NCBI GenBank assembly: GCA_016870865.1
Contig: VGAC01000015.1
Location: forward strand, 1 to 40,864
Length of the DNA: 40,864 nt
Direction of reading: 5' to 3'
Source of the DNA: Actinomycetota bacterium
Lineage (GTDB): Bacteria > Actinomycetota > Acidimicrobiia > Acidimicrobiales > Ilumatobacteraceae
Positions 7,628 to 15,995 of this stretch are shown one piece after another. The position numbers were made by a program, and so were the translations under genes. Position 1 is the first letter of the stretch. Each line of letters begins with the position of its first letter. The notes under the pieces were generated by a model. It was not told the DNA's origin. It did not search any database and worked only from the letters and a program-made list of their open reading frames with translations.

Positions 7628-8470
7628 GTGGGCCGTATGCATCGACGCCGCTGGTGGAAAGAGGCGCTGATCATCGGCTTCTTTTATTCCATCTACACAT
7701 TCACCCGCAATCAGTTCGGTTCGGACGTGGTGGACGGCCAGGACGTTCCGGTTCACGCCTTCACCAACGCAATGCGCGTCATCCGATTCGAACGCTGGAT
7801 CGGCACGTTCCACGAAGAAACGGTGCAGGACGTCTTTCTCTCGCATCGCTGGTTCCTCCAGCTGATGAACACGTACTACGGCACCGCGCACTTCTTCGTC
7901 ACGATCGGTGTGTTCATCGTCCTGTACCTCAAACGACCCGACGTCTTTCCTCAATGGCGCAACACCCTGGCCATAACAACGGGTCTCGCGCTCATCGGCT
8001 TTGCGCTGTTTCCGCTGATGCCACCGCGACTCTTGGATGCGCCGTGTCCACCCGCGGGTCACGGTGGTATGTGCATCGAGGCGCCGGAACGTGGCACCGA
8101 CAGGGGTAAAGAAAACTTCGGCTTCGTCGACACCCTCGATGTGTACGGCGGTCCGTGGGACTTCAGTTCCGGGGCGGCGGCGAAGGTGTCGAATCAGTAC
8201 GCGGCGATGCCGAGCCTGCACATCGCCTGGGCCAGTTGGTGTGCGTTCGGAATTTGGCCACTCGCACGCCGACGATGGGTGAAAGCAGCGGTGCTGCTGT
8301 ATCCCGCGCTCACGCTGTTCTGTACCGTCGTGACCGGGAACCACTACTGGATCGACGGTGTCGGTGGTCTGGTTTTCCTACTCGCCGGGTTCGGTCTCGG
8401 TACGTGGTTGCACCGCTGGAACCAACGACGCCTCGACACCAGATACGAACGCCTACTTGCCACGTCGTAG
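7628..8470 (+). CDS. PAP2-superfamily membrane protein (inositol-phosphotransferase-like)
   Basis: About 280 aa, polytopic. At least five hydrophobic segments are visible (ALIIGFFYSIYTF, FFVTIGVFIVLYL, TLAITTGLALIGFALF, AAVLLYPALTLFCTVV, GGLVFLLAGFGLGTWL). The lipid-phosphatase signatures are AAMPSLHIAWASW (conserved SxH) and TGNHYWIDGVGG (conserved HxxxD pair). This arrangement fits the PAP2_3/Aur1-like group, which acts on phospho-inositol or prenyl-phosphate lipids at the membrane. The start is uncertain: GTG 7628 has GGGAGG 13 nt upstream; ATG 7637 is just downstream; GTG 7583 preceded by a TAACCT box could be a leaderless start. Substrate cannot be assigned from sequence. Confidence 0.82.
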   Translation: MGRMHRRRWWKEALIIGFFYSIYTFTRNQFGSDVVDGQDVPVHAFTNAMRVIRFERWIGTFHEETVQDVFLSHRWFLQLMNTYYGTAHFFVTIGVFIVLYLKRPDVFPQWRNTLAITTGLALIGFALFPLMPPRLLDAPCPPAGHGGMCIEAPERGTDRGKENFGFVDTLDVYGGPWDFSSGAAAKVSNQYAAMPSLHIAWASWCAFGIWPLARRRWVKAAVLLYPALTLFCTVVTGNHYWIDGVGGLVFLLAGFGLGTWLHRWNQRRLDTRYERLLATS

Positions 8471-8473
8471 CCC

Positions 8474-9256
8474 TCAGAACGAGTGGTACGCACCGTCGAT
8501 GGTTATGCAGTCACCCGAGTGGTACGCAGACAGGTCGCTGGCGAGGTAAACGGCAATGCCGCTGAAGTCACTTGCGTCACCCCAGCGACGCATCGGTACG
8601 CGTGGCAAAACCTTGGCCTTGAAGGCATCTGATTCGAGTTGCCGGTGGGTCATGTCGCTTTCGATCCAGCCTGGGAGAACGCAGTTGCTGCGGATGCCGT
8701 AGCGCGCGAACTCGACGGCGATCGCCTTGGAGATCGAGAGCAACGCGGCCTTCGAGCCGCCGTAGTGCTGCGACCGCGCGGCGCCGTAGAGCGCGGAACC
8801 CGACGTGGTGAAAACGATCGAACCACCGCCTTTGTCCATCATGTGGCGGCACGCCTCCTGGGCGGTGAAGAACGCGCCGTCGAGGTTGACGCGCATGACA
8901 CGATGCCACTCGTCAGCCGACATTTCGTGGAACGGGATTCCCCGCCCGGCGATCCCGGCGTTGACGAACACCGAATCGATGCGACCGAACCGTTTGGCCG
9001 CATCGTCAAAACCAGCAGCGACTTCACCCTGGTCACCGACGTCACACACACGGGCTGCAACCGCACCACCCCCCGTCTCGGTCGACAGGACCGTGAGTTC
9101 AGCCGTGGCTGCGGCGTTCTTCTCAGCATTTGTGCCCCAGATCAGGACGTTTGCGCCATGGGCGACGAGCCCACGGGCGAAACCCAGCCCAATGCCGCCA
9201 TTGCCACCCGTCACAAGCGCGGTCTTGCCGGAGAGTGAGAAGTTGGGCACCTGCAT
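8474..9256 (-). CDS. SDR-family NAD(P)-dependent oxidoreductase
   Basis: 260 aa, a classical short-chain dehydrogenase. The nucleotide-binding TGGNGGIG motif lies at about residues 16-23; VNAGIAGRG corresponds to the NAG structural motif; the catalytic Ser lies in TTSGSALYG and the Tyr-Lys pair in HYGGSKAA. C-terminal PGWIESDMT and CITIDGAYHSF are typical of the glucose/gluconate-5-dehydrogenase-like and 3-oxoacyl-ACP-reductase-like SDRs. The physiological substrate is unknown. It ends 3 bp from the convergent PAP2 gene and is divergent from dxs (50 bp between starts). Confidence 0.9.
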   Translation of the reverse strand: MQVPNFSLSGKTALVTGGNGGIGLGFARGLVAHGANVLIWGTNAEKNAAATAELTVLSTETGGGAVAARVCDVGDQGEVAAGFDDAAKRFGRIDSVFVNAGIAGRGIPFHEMSADEWHRVMRVNLDGAFFTAQEACRHMMDKGGGSIVFTTSGSALYGAARSQHYGGSKAALLSISKAIAVEFARYGIRSNCVLPGWIESDMTHRQLESDAFKAKVLPRVPMRRWGDASDFSGIAVYLASDLSAYHSGDCITIDGAYHSF

Positions 9257-9306
9257 GGGGTCACAGTACCCCTCGTGCTGCGTGTCGGCGGTAGCGTCAA
9301 GCCGGC

Positions 9307-11295
9307 ATGAAACTTGCTGATCTCACGGCGCCAAGCGACCTGCGCGGACTCTCCTACGGGCAATTGAACGAGCTCGCCGGCGAGATTCGTGACTTCATCG
9401 TGCAGGCCGTTTCCGAGACCGGTGGCCATCTTGGCTCGAACCTCGGTGCGGTGGAACTCACGATCGCGTTGCATCGGGTGTTCGACAGTCCCACCGATGC
9501 GATTCTGTGGGACACCGGCCATCAGGCGTACGTGCACAAGTTGGTGACCGGTCGCGCTTCTGAATTCACGCGGTTGCGTCAGGCACAGGGTTTGTCGGGT
9601 TACCCCAGCCGCAGCGAAAGTACCCACGACTTCATCGAGAACAGCCATGCATCGACGGTGCTGTCGTATGCGTACGGCATGGCGGTTGCGCGCGACCACG
9701 CAGTGCACCACGACATCACCCCCGAGCACAGGCACATCGTTGCCGTTATCGGTGACGGGTCGATGACCGGCGGACTCGCCTACGAGGCGTTGAACAATCT
9801 CGGTCACTCGGGCCGCAGGGTCATCATCGTCCTCAACGACAACGGTCGCAGTTATGCACCGACGATTTCGCAGCTCACCGTCTCATCGACCGCGCCGTCG
9901 CTCGGTGAAGACATCGACGAGGACGATCCGAACTTCGCCGACAAGATCGCCGACCGGTTGGCGACGACACTCACCAACATACGCCTGAACCCCACCTACG
10001 TGCGCCGCCAGCGCCGCATAGAACAGTTCCTCCGTGACCTGCCTGCGGTCGGTCGCCAAGCAGGTCGCAGTATGGAGGCGGTCAAGGCTGCAGTGCGTGA
10101 GTTCTTGCAACCGCCGGGGTTCTTCGAGGCCCTCGGTGTGCGCTACATCGGCCCGATCGACGGCCACGACATCGAAGCCGTCGAACGCGCATTGCGATCC
10201 GCCGAACAACGCTCCGACGAGGGTCCCGTGTTGCTGCACGTCGTGACACAAAAAGGTCGGGGCTATTCGCCCGCCGAGGACGACGATGAAAAGCACCTGC
10301 ACGACGCACCCGTTTTCGACCCACAGAGCGGCCCGCCCAAGGCGATCCTCACCGGTTACACGCAGGCCTTTGCCGACACGTTGCTGAAGGAAGCCGATTC
10401 CGACTCGCGTATCGTCGCCATCACGGCGGCGATGCCCGGCCCAACCGGATTGTTGCCCTTCGAGCGTCGTTTCCCCGACCGCTTTTTTGACGTCGGCATT
10501 GCAGAACAGCACGCGGTAACGGCCGCCGCCGGCATGGCCATGTCGGGTCTTCGTCCCGTGGTCGCCGTCTACAGCACGTTCCTCTCGCGCGCATGGGACC
10601 AGGTGGTCTACGACGTCGCACTCCACAAGTTGCCCGTCGTGTTCTGCCTCGACCGCTCGGGAATCACCGGCGACGACGGCCCCAGCCACCACGGTGTGTA
10701 CGACATGACGCTTCTCTGCAAGGTGCCCGGCATGCGAGTGCTTGCCCCTTCTTCGGCGCAGGAACTCCAGCAGATGCTCCACGACGCAATGACACTTGCC
10801 GACGATGGCCCCGTCGCGATTCGCTACCCGAAAGGCACGGCGCGCCACGTGGACGACACCGATGTCGGAGCGGGCCTTGCGGCCCGACGTTTGGTGTCGC
10901 AGTCGGCGCCGGGTACCAAAGTTGCCGTTCTCGCCATCGGCAAACTGGTCGGCAATGCCCTCAAGGCCGTCGAATCAATGGGGACGGACACGAATATCGA
11001 GTTGTGGGACGTCCGCTCGTGCCAGCCGCTCGACCCAGAGATGATCACATCGGCGGCAGCGGCCGACGTCGTGATCACCCTCGAGGACGGCATCGTCGAA
11101 GGCGGCGTGGGTGCCGCCATCGCACAACACATCGAGGCACGCGTCGCAGCAACGGGTGGCGCGATGCCACGCGTGCACACGATGGGCGTCCCGACGCGTT
11201 TCATCCCACAGGCAAAGCCCGACGTGATTCTCGCCGAACTCAGCCTCGATGCCGCGGGCATCATGGGCGCAATCCGCGCCGCCACCGGCCGCTGA
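9307..11295 (+). CDS. dxs: 1-deoxy-D-xylulose-5-phosphate synthase
   Basis: 662 aa. Dxs condenses pyruvate and glyceraldehyde-3-phosphate using TPP, the first step of the MEP isoprenoid pathway. Signatures: GGHLGSNLGAVELTIALH near the N-terminus, DTGHQAYVHKL, the TPP motif GDGSMTGG followed by VLNDNGRSYAPT (GDG...N), the transketolase-type DVGIAEQHAVTAAAGMA with the catalytic Glu, and DRSGITGDDGPSHHGVYD. Full length for the family, slightly long because of a loop near residues 195-235. ATG start 50 bp from the divergent SDR. Its TPP demand connects it to the thiamine operon at 21.2-25.2 kb, though not physically. Confidence 0.97.
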   Translation: MKLADLTAPSDLRGLSYGQLNELAGEIRDFIVQAVSETGGHLGSNLGAVELTIALHRVFDSPTDAILWDTGHQAYVHKLVTGRASEFTRLRQAQGLSGYPSRSESTHDFIENSHASTVLSYAYGMAVARDHAVHHDITPEHRHIVAVIGDGSMTGGLAYEALNNLGHSGRRVIIVLNDNGRSYAPTISQLTVSSTAPSLGEDIDEDDPNFADKIADRLATTLTNIRLNPTYVRRQRRIEQFLRDLPAVGRQAGRSMEAVKAAVREFLQPPGFFEALGVRYIGPIDGHDIEAVERALRSAEQRSDEGPVLLHVVTQKGRGYSPAEDDDEKHLHDAPVFDPQSGPPKAILTGYTQAFADTLLKEADSDSRIVAITAAMPGPTGLLPFERRFPDRFFDVGIAEQHAVTAAAGMAMSGLRPVVAVYSTFLSRAWDQVVYDVALHKLPVVFCLDRSGITGDDGPSHHGVYDMTLLCKVPGMRVLAPSSAQELQQMLHDAMTLADDGPVAIRYPKGTARHVDDTDVGAGLAARRLVSQSAPGTKVAVLAIGKLVGNALKAVESMGTDTNIELWDVRSCQPLDPEMITSAAAADVVITLEDGIVEGGVGAAIAQHIEARVAATGGAMPRVHTMGVPTRFIPQAKPDVILAELSLDAAGIMGAIRAATGR

Positions 11296-11314
11296 ATCGC
11301 CTAGCGTCATCTGC

Positions 11315-12133
11315 GTGACAACGCCCGATCTCGCCCGTTACTCGGCGTACAGCAGCCTCTCCTTCGAGGCCCACGACGATGGCGTTCTGCTGATCACGCT
11401 GTCGAACCCCGAGAAGTTGAATGCCACGGATGCCGACATGCACCGTGAACTCTCCCGCATATTTCGAGACATCGACGACGACCCGACCATCCGGGCGGTC
11501 GTCGTCACGGGTGCCGGCAAGGCGTTCAGTGCGGGCGGTGACCTGCAGTGGATAAAGGAACAAGTCGGTGACTACACGCAGACGATGAAGGTGATGCGCG
11601 AGGCAGGCGACATCGTGCGCACGATGATCGATTGCGACACCCCGATCATCTCCGCGATCAACGGCGTGGCCGTGGGGGCAGGTCTTGCCGTGGCTCTGCT
11701 GGCCGACATCAGCATCATCAACGAAGACGCCCGCATCACCGACGGACACATCCGACTCGGTGTCGCCGCGGGTGATCACGCCGTGGCGATCTGGCCGCTG
11801 TTGTGCGGCATGGCCCAGGCGAAGTGGTACCTGATGACCGCGGACTTCCTTGATGGTCGCGAGGCGGCGCGAATCGGTCTCGTCACGCGTGCGGTGCCGG
11901 CGCCCGAGGTGCTGCCAACCGCACTCGCCGCGGCACGAAAGGTCGCGGCCGGGCCCCGCGATGCGGTGCGATTCACGAAGCGTTCGTTGAACCACTGGTT
12001 GCGGCAGTCGCTGCCGAACTTCGAGGCCAGCCTCGCCTATGAGATGCTCAACTTCCTCGGCCCCGATGCCAGCGAGGGCCTGACCGCCCTCGTCGAGAAG
12101 CGTCCGCCGGACTTCCTGCGCGGCGATTCATGA
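11315..12133 (+). CDS. enoyl-CoA hydratase/isomerase family protein
   Basis: 272 aa, crotonase superfamily. Crotonase-type features: NPEKLNATDADMHRELS, the first oxyanion-hole segment AFSAGGDLQWI, and the second INGVAVGAGLAVALLADI. The usual catalytic Glu position of true hydratases (GxxE in the helix after the second oxyanion hole) reads RLGVAAGDHAV, so hydratase activity is not certain; the fold also includes isomerases, hydrolases and decarboxylases. The GTG at 11315, 19 bp after the dxs stop, is preferred; an earlier in-frame ATG at 11249 lies inside dxs. The stop overlaps the next gene by 4 nt. Confidence 0.88.
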   Translation: MTTPDLARYSAYSSLSFEAHDDGVLLITLSNPEKLNATDADMHRELSRIFRDIDDDPTIRAVVVTGAGKAFSAGGDLQWIKEQVGDYTQTMKVMREAGDIVRTMIDCDTPIISAINGVAVGAGLAVALLADISIINEDARITDGHIRLGVAAGDHAVAIWPLLCGMAQAKWYLMTADFLDGREAARIGLVTRAVPAPEVLPTALAAARKVAAGPRDAVRFTKRSLNHWLRQSLPNFEASLAYEMLNFLGPDASEGLTALVEKRPPDFLRGDS

Positions 12134-12924
12134 CACTCCGCGACGTCGACTTGTCGTCCGAGCTGGAGTTTGCCCTCAGCCTCGCCGACCTCGCCGACGC
12201 CACAACGCTCCAGCCATTCCACGACCGCGGGTTCACCGTCGACTGGAAGGCGAACCGCACCGAGGTGACGGAACTCGACCGCCGCACCGAAGAGGTACTG
12301 GCCGACGCGATCGCGCATTTCCGCCCCGATGATGCCGTGTTCGGTGAGGAGTTCGGGGAACGTGGCGCGGTGGGCGGTTCCCGATGGACATGGGTACTCG
12401 ACCCCATCGACGGCACCAGCAACTACGCACGTGGAGTACCCGTGTGGGCGACGCTCATCGCGCTCCTCGACCCGACCGATGTGCCTGTGCTCGGTGTCGT
12501 CAGCGCGCCCGCCATCGATGCGCGCTGGCACGGCGCAATCGGCGAGGGTGCGTACAACCGCCGTGGACCGCTGCGCGTGAGTACCGTCGCACGACTCGAC
12601 GAGGCACAGATCAGCACCACACCCAATGCGGGGTGGGAGGCCGTCGGTGGCTACCAGTGCGTCGTCGACCTCGGGCGCCGCGCGTACCGTGCCCGCGGAT
12701 TCGGCGACTTCTGGCAGCACATGCTCGTCGCCGAAGGGGCCATCGATGCAGCCGTGGATGCAATCGGTCTCGAGCCCTACGACACCGCTGCACTGTGGCC
12801 GATCGTCGCCGAAGCGGGTGGCCGCATCACCGACAGACTGGGAGGAAACTCCTTCCGCAACGGCTCGGCCGTCTCGACGAACGGCCTCCTCCACGACACC
12901 GTGCTCGGTGCCATCGCCGTCTGA
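12130..12924 (+). CDS. inositol-monophosphatase-family phosphatase, HisN-like
   Basis: 264 aa, Mg-dependent IMPase superfamily. Metal-binding signatures: GEEFG at 72-76, WVLDPIDGTSNYARG with D91, D94 and T96, and a C-terminal D218 in EPYDTAALWPIVAEAGG. The segment FGDFWQHMLVAEGAID resembles actinobacterial HisN (histidinol-phosphatase), where it reads GDF..YMLVAEGA, so histidinol-phosphate is a good candidate substrate; inositol phosphate remains possible. No other his gene is in the window. ATG overlaps the enoyl-CoA hydratase stop (ATGA), so it is cotranscribed with it and probably with dxs. Confidence 0.85.
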   Translation: MTLRDVDLSSELEFALSLADLADATTLQPFHDRGFTVDWKANRTEVTELDRRTEEVLADAIAHFRPDDAVFGEEFGERGAVGGSRWTWVLDPIDGTSNYARGVPVWATLIALLDPTDVPVLGVVSAPAIDARWHGAIGEGAYNRRGPLRVSTVARLDEAQISTTPNAGWEAVGGYQCVVDLGRRAYRARGFGDFWQHMLVAEGAIDAAVDAIGLEPYDTAALWPIVAEAGGRITDRLGGNSFRNGSAVSTNGLLHDTVLGAIAV

Positions 12925-13035
12925 GCACAGACGGTGTGGGCGCGCCCCCGGGGCCGCGTCGAAGTGCAGATCTCGACATCATCGGTTTCGCCTCGCTCAC
13001 CTTCATTGGCGGCAAACTGCGGTACCGTCACCGTC

Positions 13036-13209
13036 ATGGCGCGCTGGAGACACGCGGTTGCGATCGGCTTTGCCGCTTTTGGTGCATTGCTGGCCGTCGC
13101 CGCGGGCGGCGACCCCGCAGCGCTCAGTATCGCGATGGGTAGCGGCCTGAGCGCCGCACTCGGCTACTGGGTCGGTGCGTTGCTCGACCGTACACGTCGT
13201 TCGCGATAG
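13036..13209 (+). CDS. small two-helix membrane protein, unknown function
   Basis: 57 aa. A short basic N-terminus (MARWRH) is followed by two hydrophobic segments (VAIGFAAFGALLAVAAG and ALSIAMGSGLSAALGYWVGALL), then a basic tail DRTRRSR. I do not recognise the family. A GGTACCGT element about 15 nt before the ATG could be the -10 of a leaderless or short-leader transcript, and there is no good Shine-Dalgarno. Its last 46 bp overlap the 3' end of the convergent TauE/SafE gene. The call rests on membrane pattern and position only. Confidence 0.5.
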   Translation: MARWRHAVAIGFAAFGALLAVAAGGDPAALSIAMGSGLSAALGYWVGALLDRTRRSR

Positions 13210-13928
13210 ACCGTCTGTGCGGCCACCGCCAACAACAGGCTGGCGAAGAGGGCATTCGACAACGACTCCGACATCTTGGCAGCCAGCAATCCGCCGACCA
13301 CCGCCGATACGACACCGGACAGGCCAACCACGACTGCGGCCTTGATGTCGACGTTTGCCGTCTTGCGGTTGCGGATCGTTCCGGTGACAGACGTCGGGAT
13401 GATCACGGCAAGCGAAGTGCCCTTGGCCATCACATTCGTCTCTCCGAGCAACAACACCATCGCCGGGATCATGATGACTCCACCACCCACGCCGAGCAGC
13501 CCCGCCAACGTTCCCGTGACGACACCGATCACGATGAGTGCGACCGCCGTAACCACGGTGAGGTCGGTGCGGCCGTCGCTGCTCGTCGTCCAGTAGAGAC
13601 GAATCGCCGAGACGAGTAGCACCGTCGCAAAGCCGTAGCCCAACACGTCGTGGCGCACGATCCTCAACAACTTTGTTCCGAGAAGTGCCCCACCGACCGC
13701 GCCGATTGCCAACCAGAGTGCGACGGACCAGTCGACATGCTCATGCGACCAGTAGGTGATGAGGCTGGCGAGCGAGATCGGCAGTACCGCGGCGAGCGAC
13801 GTTCCATGGGCGCGACGTTGGTCGATCTTCGCAAAGAACACGAGGGCGGGAACGATGAGAATGCCGCCCCCGACCCCGAATACTCCCGAGAGGAACCCCG
13901 CTCCCAGACCACCCAGGAGGATGCTCAC
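13164..13928 (-). CDS. TauE/SafE-family sulfite/organosulfonate exporter-like permease
   Basis: 254 aa, about eight membrane segments in two halves. Each half begins with the family's glycine motif: GVFGVGGGILIVP near residues 15-27 and GLLGVGGGVIMIP in the second half. Both are followed by an HGTSLA or KGTSLA motif (HGTSLAAVLPIS, KGTSLAVIIPTS), diagnostic for TauE/SafE. Members export sulfite, sulfoacetate or related anions, but many are of unknown specificity. The GTG at 13928 overlaps the LLM oxidoreductase stop (GTGA), so the two are cotranscribed. The 3' end overlaps the small membrane-protein gene on the other strand by 46 bp. Confidence 0.88.
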   Translation of the reverse strand: MSILLGGLGAGFLSGVFGVGGGILIVPALVFFAKIDQRRAHGTSLAAVLPISLASLITYWSHEHVDWSVALWLAIGAVGGALLGTKLLRIVRHDVLGYGFATVLLVSAIRLYWTTSSDGRTDLTVVTAVALIVIGVVTGTLAGLLGVGGGVIMIPAMVLLLGETNVMAKGTSLAVIIPTSVTGTIRNRKTANVDIKAAVVVGLSGVVSAVVGGLLAAKMSESLSNALFASLLLAVAAQTVYRERRVRSSNAPTQ

Positions 13929-14785
13929 GCAGCCGACCCGAAAACCGGTCCGAACAGGTCGGCATACCGGTGGATGTCTTTTGCCGACAAGGGTCTGGGC
14001 AGGCTGACGAGGCCGAGACCAACCCCCGCATCGGCATATGCCAGGGCGGTCTGTACCGCCTGGGCATCGCTCATCTGGGCCACCCACAACTGTGTGCTGA
14101 TGCGGATTTCGGACATGTCGCGGCCCACCTCGTCGCAACATTCGCCCAGCCGCGCAAGCGACTTGTTCAAGTCGCCCAACGGGTCTTCGCTGTTGCCCGG
14201 AAAGTTCCAATGATCGGCGTACCGCGCCACGAGTGGCAGCGTGCGCTTGTGGCCGCCGCCGCCGATGAGAACGGGCGGCATCGGAGACTGCAACGGCTTT
14301 GGCTCGCAGTACGCATCGCTGAGCGTGTAGTACTTGCCGGAAAATGAACTCTGCTTCTGCGTCAACAATTGTTTCAACACTTCGAGTCCTTCGGCAAAGC
14401 GATCGAAGCGTTCGGTCAACGATCCGAGTTCGATACCGTATGCATTGCACTCGTCCTCGTTCCACGCCGCACCAACTCCGAGTTCGAGTCGCCCGCCGGA
14501 GGTGTGGTCGAGTGTCGCGGCCATGTTCGCCAGCACCGCCGGGTGGCGGTACACCATTCCCGTCACCATGACGCCACCACGCAGCCGCTTCGTTGCCTGC
14601 AGCAATGCGGTGAGTGTGATCCAACCCTCCATGCACGGACCGGAACGGTCGCCGGTGAAGATGGGTTCGAAGTGGTCGAAGGTCCATCCGCTCTCCCAGA
14701 ACGGTACGTCGTCTGCGGCACGCCACACGTCGAGAACCTCTTGCCATGTGCACACCTGTGGTGCGGTGGCGAATGCGAACTTCAT
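13925..14785 (-). CDS. LLM-class flavin/F420-dependent oxidoreductase
   Basis: 286 aa, luciferase-like TIM barrel. Family marks are MKFAFATAPQ at the start, GVMVTGMVYRHPAVLANMAATLDHTSGGRLELGVGAAWNEDE spread over about 72-113 (typical LLM segment 'R.HP..LAK.A.TLD..S.GR..LGiGAGW'), and PPVLIGGGGHKRTLPLVARYADHWN. Actinobacterial members mostly use F420 and act on small hydrophobic substrates. No substrate can be assigned. It is translationally coupled to the TauE/SafE gene, so the pair may handle one (perhaps sulfur-containing) compound; this is inference. Confidence 0.9.
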   Translation of the reverse strand: MKFAFATAPQVCTWQEVLDVWRAADDVPFWESGWTFDHFEPIFTGDRSGPCMEGWITLTALLQATKRLRGGVMVTGMVYRHPAVLANMAATLDHTSGGRLELGVGAAWNEDECNAYGIELGSLTERFDRFAEGLEVLKQLLTQKQSSFSGKYYTLSDAYCEPKPLQSPMPPVLIGGGGHKRTLPLVARYADHWNFPGNSEDPLGDLNKSLARLGECCDEVGRDMSEIRISTQLWVAQMSDAQAVQTALAYADAGVGLGLVSLPRPLSAKDIHRYADLFGPVFGSAA

Positions 14786-14833
14786 GTCGACTCCCTCTTC
14801 GATTGCGCGCGTGTCTCAGGGTAGTTTCACCAC

Positions 14834-15517
14834 GTGATAGAGAAGGTTCGCGCCATCCTCGAGCGGGCAAACCATCCGAACACGCCCCAGGCCGAAGCCG
14901 AAACCGCACTCGCACTCGCGTATCGCTTGATGCAAAAGCACGGGTTGGAGGAGTCGGATGTGGCCCGCACAAGCAACAAACGCTCTCCTGATGCGCGGAT
15001 CATCACCAAAACCGTCACAATCACGGGCCCGTACCGCGTACGGCGTGGAACGCTGTTCCACATACTGGCAACGAGCCTGTCGTGTGCCGACTATCGCGAC
15101 ATGGAAACCGAATCGCGCGATGCGGTCACGATGGTCGCGTTCGGCGCCCCCGACGACTTGTTCGCACTCGAAACGCTGTTCACCGCGGCCGATCTGCTTG
15201 CCCTGCGATCGATGCCGAAGGGCGACCGTCGCTGGCGCACGTCGTGGTGGCACGGCTTCTGCGCGGGGGTCGAAGAGAAACTGCGCGCCGAACACCGTGG
15301 TATCGTCCGCGACTCCCCCGGCGCGGGTTTGGTCCTCGTCGAGCGCACCGAACGTGCGCAGCGCATCATGCGCGACTCGACACCGCACCTGCATTCCAGC
15401 CGCGGCAGTTTCGTGTCCGACCGCGATGCCTACGGGGTGGGCCGCTCGGCAGGTTCGACATTCTCTGCATCGCGACGCTCGGTACCCGGCGCACGACGCG
15501 AACTCGGCCGCGGCTAG
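14834..15517 (+). CDS. DUF2786 domain protein
   Basis: 227 aa, GTG start 48 bp from the divergent LLM gene. The first 45 residues match DUF2786: a helix (MIEKVRAILERAN), a spacer with EAETALALAYRLMQKHGL, then EESDV. The middle contains a conserved-looking block FGAPDDLFALETLFTAADLLAL and WRTSWWHGFCAGVEEKL, as in other long DUF2786 proteins. The C-terminal 60 residues are rich in Ser, Arg and Gly. No enzymatic motif is visible. Its neighbour encodes a HExxH protein, an arrangement I recall from mycobacteria (Rv0184-Rv0185). The function is unknown; DUF2786 is often found in phage or nucleic-acid-related contexts. Confidence 0.8.
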   Translation: MIEKVRAILERANHPNTPQAEAETALALAYRLMQKHGLEESDVARTSNKRSPDARIITKTVTITGPYRVRRGTLFHILATSLSCADYRDMETESRDAVTMVAFGAPDDLFALETLFTAADLLALRSMPKGDRRWRTSWWHGFCAGVEEKLRAEHRGIVRDSPGAGLVLVERTERAQRIMRDSTPHLHSSRGSFVSDRDAYGVGRSAGSTFSASRRSVPGARRELGRG

Positions 15518-15584
15518 TCGTAGCCACCCGGGACCGTGGTGCGGCGTTTCACCCCTGGCAGCATCTCCCGTTACCGTGAGGCCG

Positions 15585-15995
15585 ATGTCACCGACGGAGG
15601 CAACATTGACCTACGAGGCGGAGTCCACCTTCGAGGCGGCGATGCCCACGCGCGAACTCACACTCGCCGAGGCCCGGGCATGGCTCGAGGAACTGTGCCG
15701 CGCCGAGGACCTCGACACCCCCGATCTGCACGTGGCGCGCCTGCGACCAACCTCCGAGGCCGCGGCGGTACCCGATGAGTGGTGCCTGCTGGTGGCCGAC
15801 GTCGCGCCGACCCAGCACACCCTGTTGCACGAACTGGCCCATCTCTCCTGCGCGAACCGGGGGCACGGACGCGAGTTCCGCACGCAACTCGTGCGCTATC
15901 TGCGACGCTGGGTGTCGATCGAACACGCAGCCGACCTGCATGCCCGTTTCGTTGCGGTGGGCCTGGGTGTCGACCCGTTCGCTGCGACGCGCTAG
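15585..15995 (+). CDS. small HExxH putative metallopeptidase (TIGR04338/Rv0185-like)
   Basis: 136 aa. A zinc-protease type motif HELAH is at residues 82-86, in THTLLHELAHLSC, and GHGREF at 93-98 could give a third ligand (His94), as in SprT-like folds. The first 75 residues hold strand-rich sequence. The size, motif layout and upstream DUF2786 neighbour fit the actinobacterial family I recall as HEXXH_Rv0185 (TIGR04338). No substrate is known. The ATG at 15585 follows the DUF2786 stop by 67 bp. Its TAG stop lies in a CTAG tetramer that also supplies the stop of the convergent thiolase. Confidence 0.75.
   Translation: MSPTEATLTYEAESTFEAAMPTRELTLAEARAWLEELCRAEDLDTPDLHVARLRPTSEAAAVPDEWCLLVADVAPTQHTLLHELAHLSCANRGHGREFRTQLVRYLRRWVSIEHAADLHARFVAVGLGVDPFAATR

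Noticed and set aside
9883-10848. 321-codon minus-strand frame inside dxs
   Set aside because: Dxs motifs on the plus strand cover the whole region; the antisense frame has no recognisable domain.
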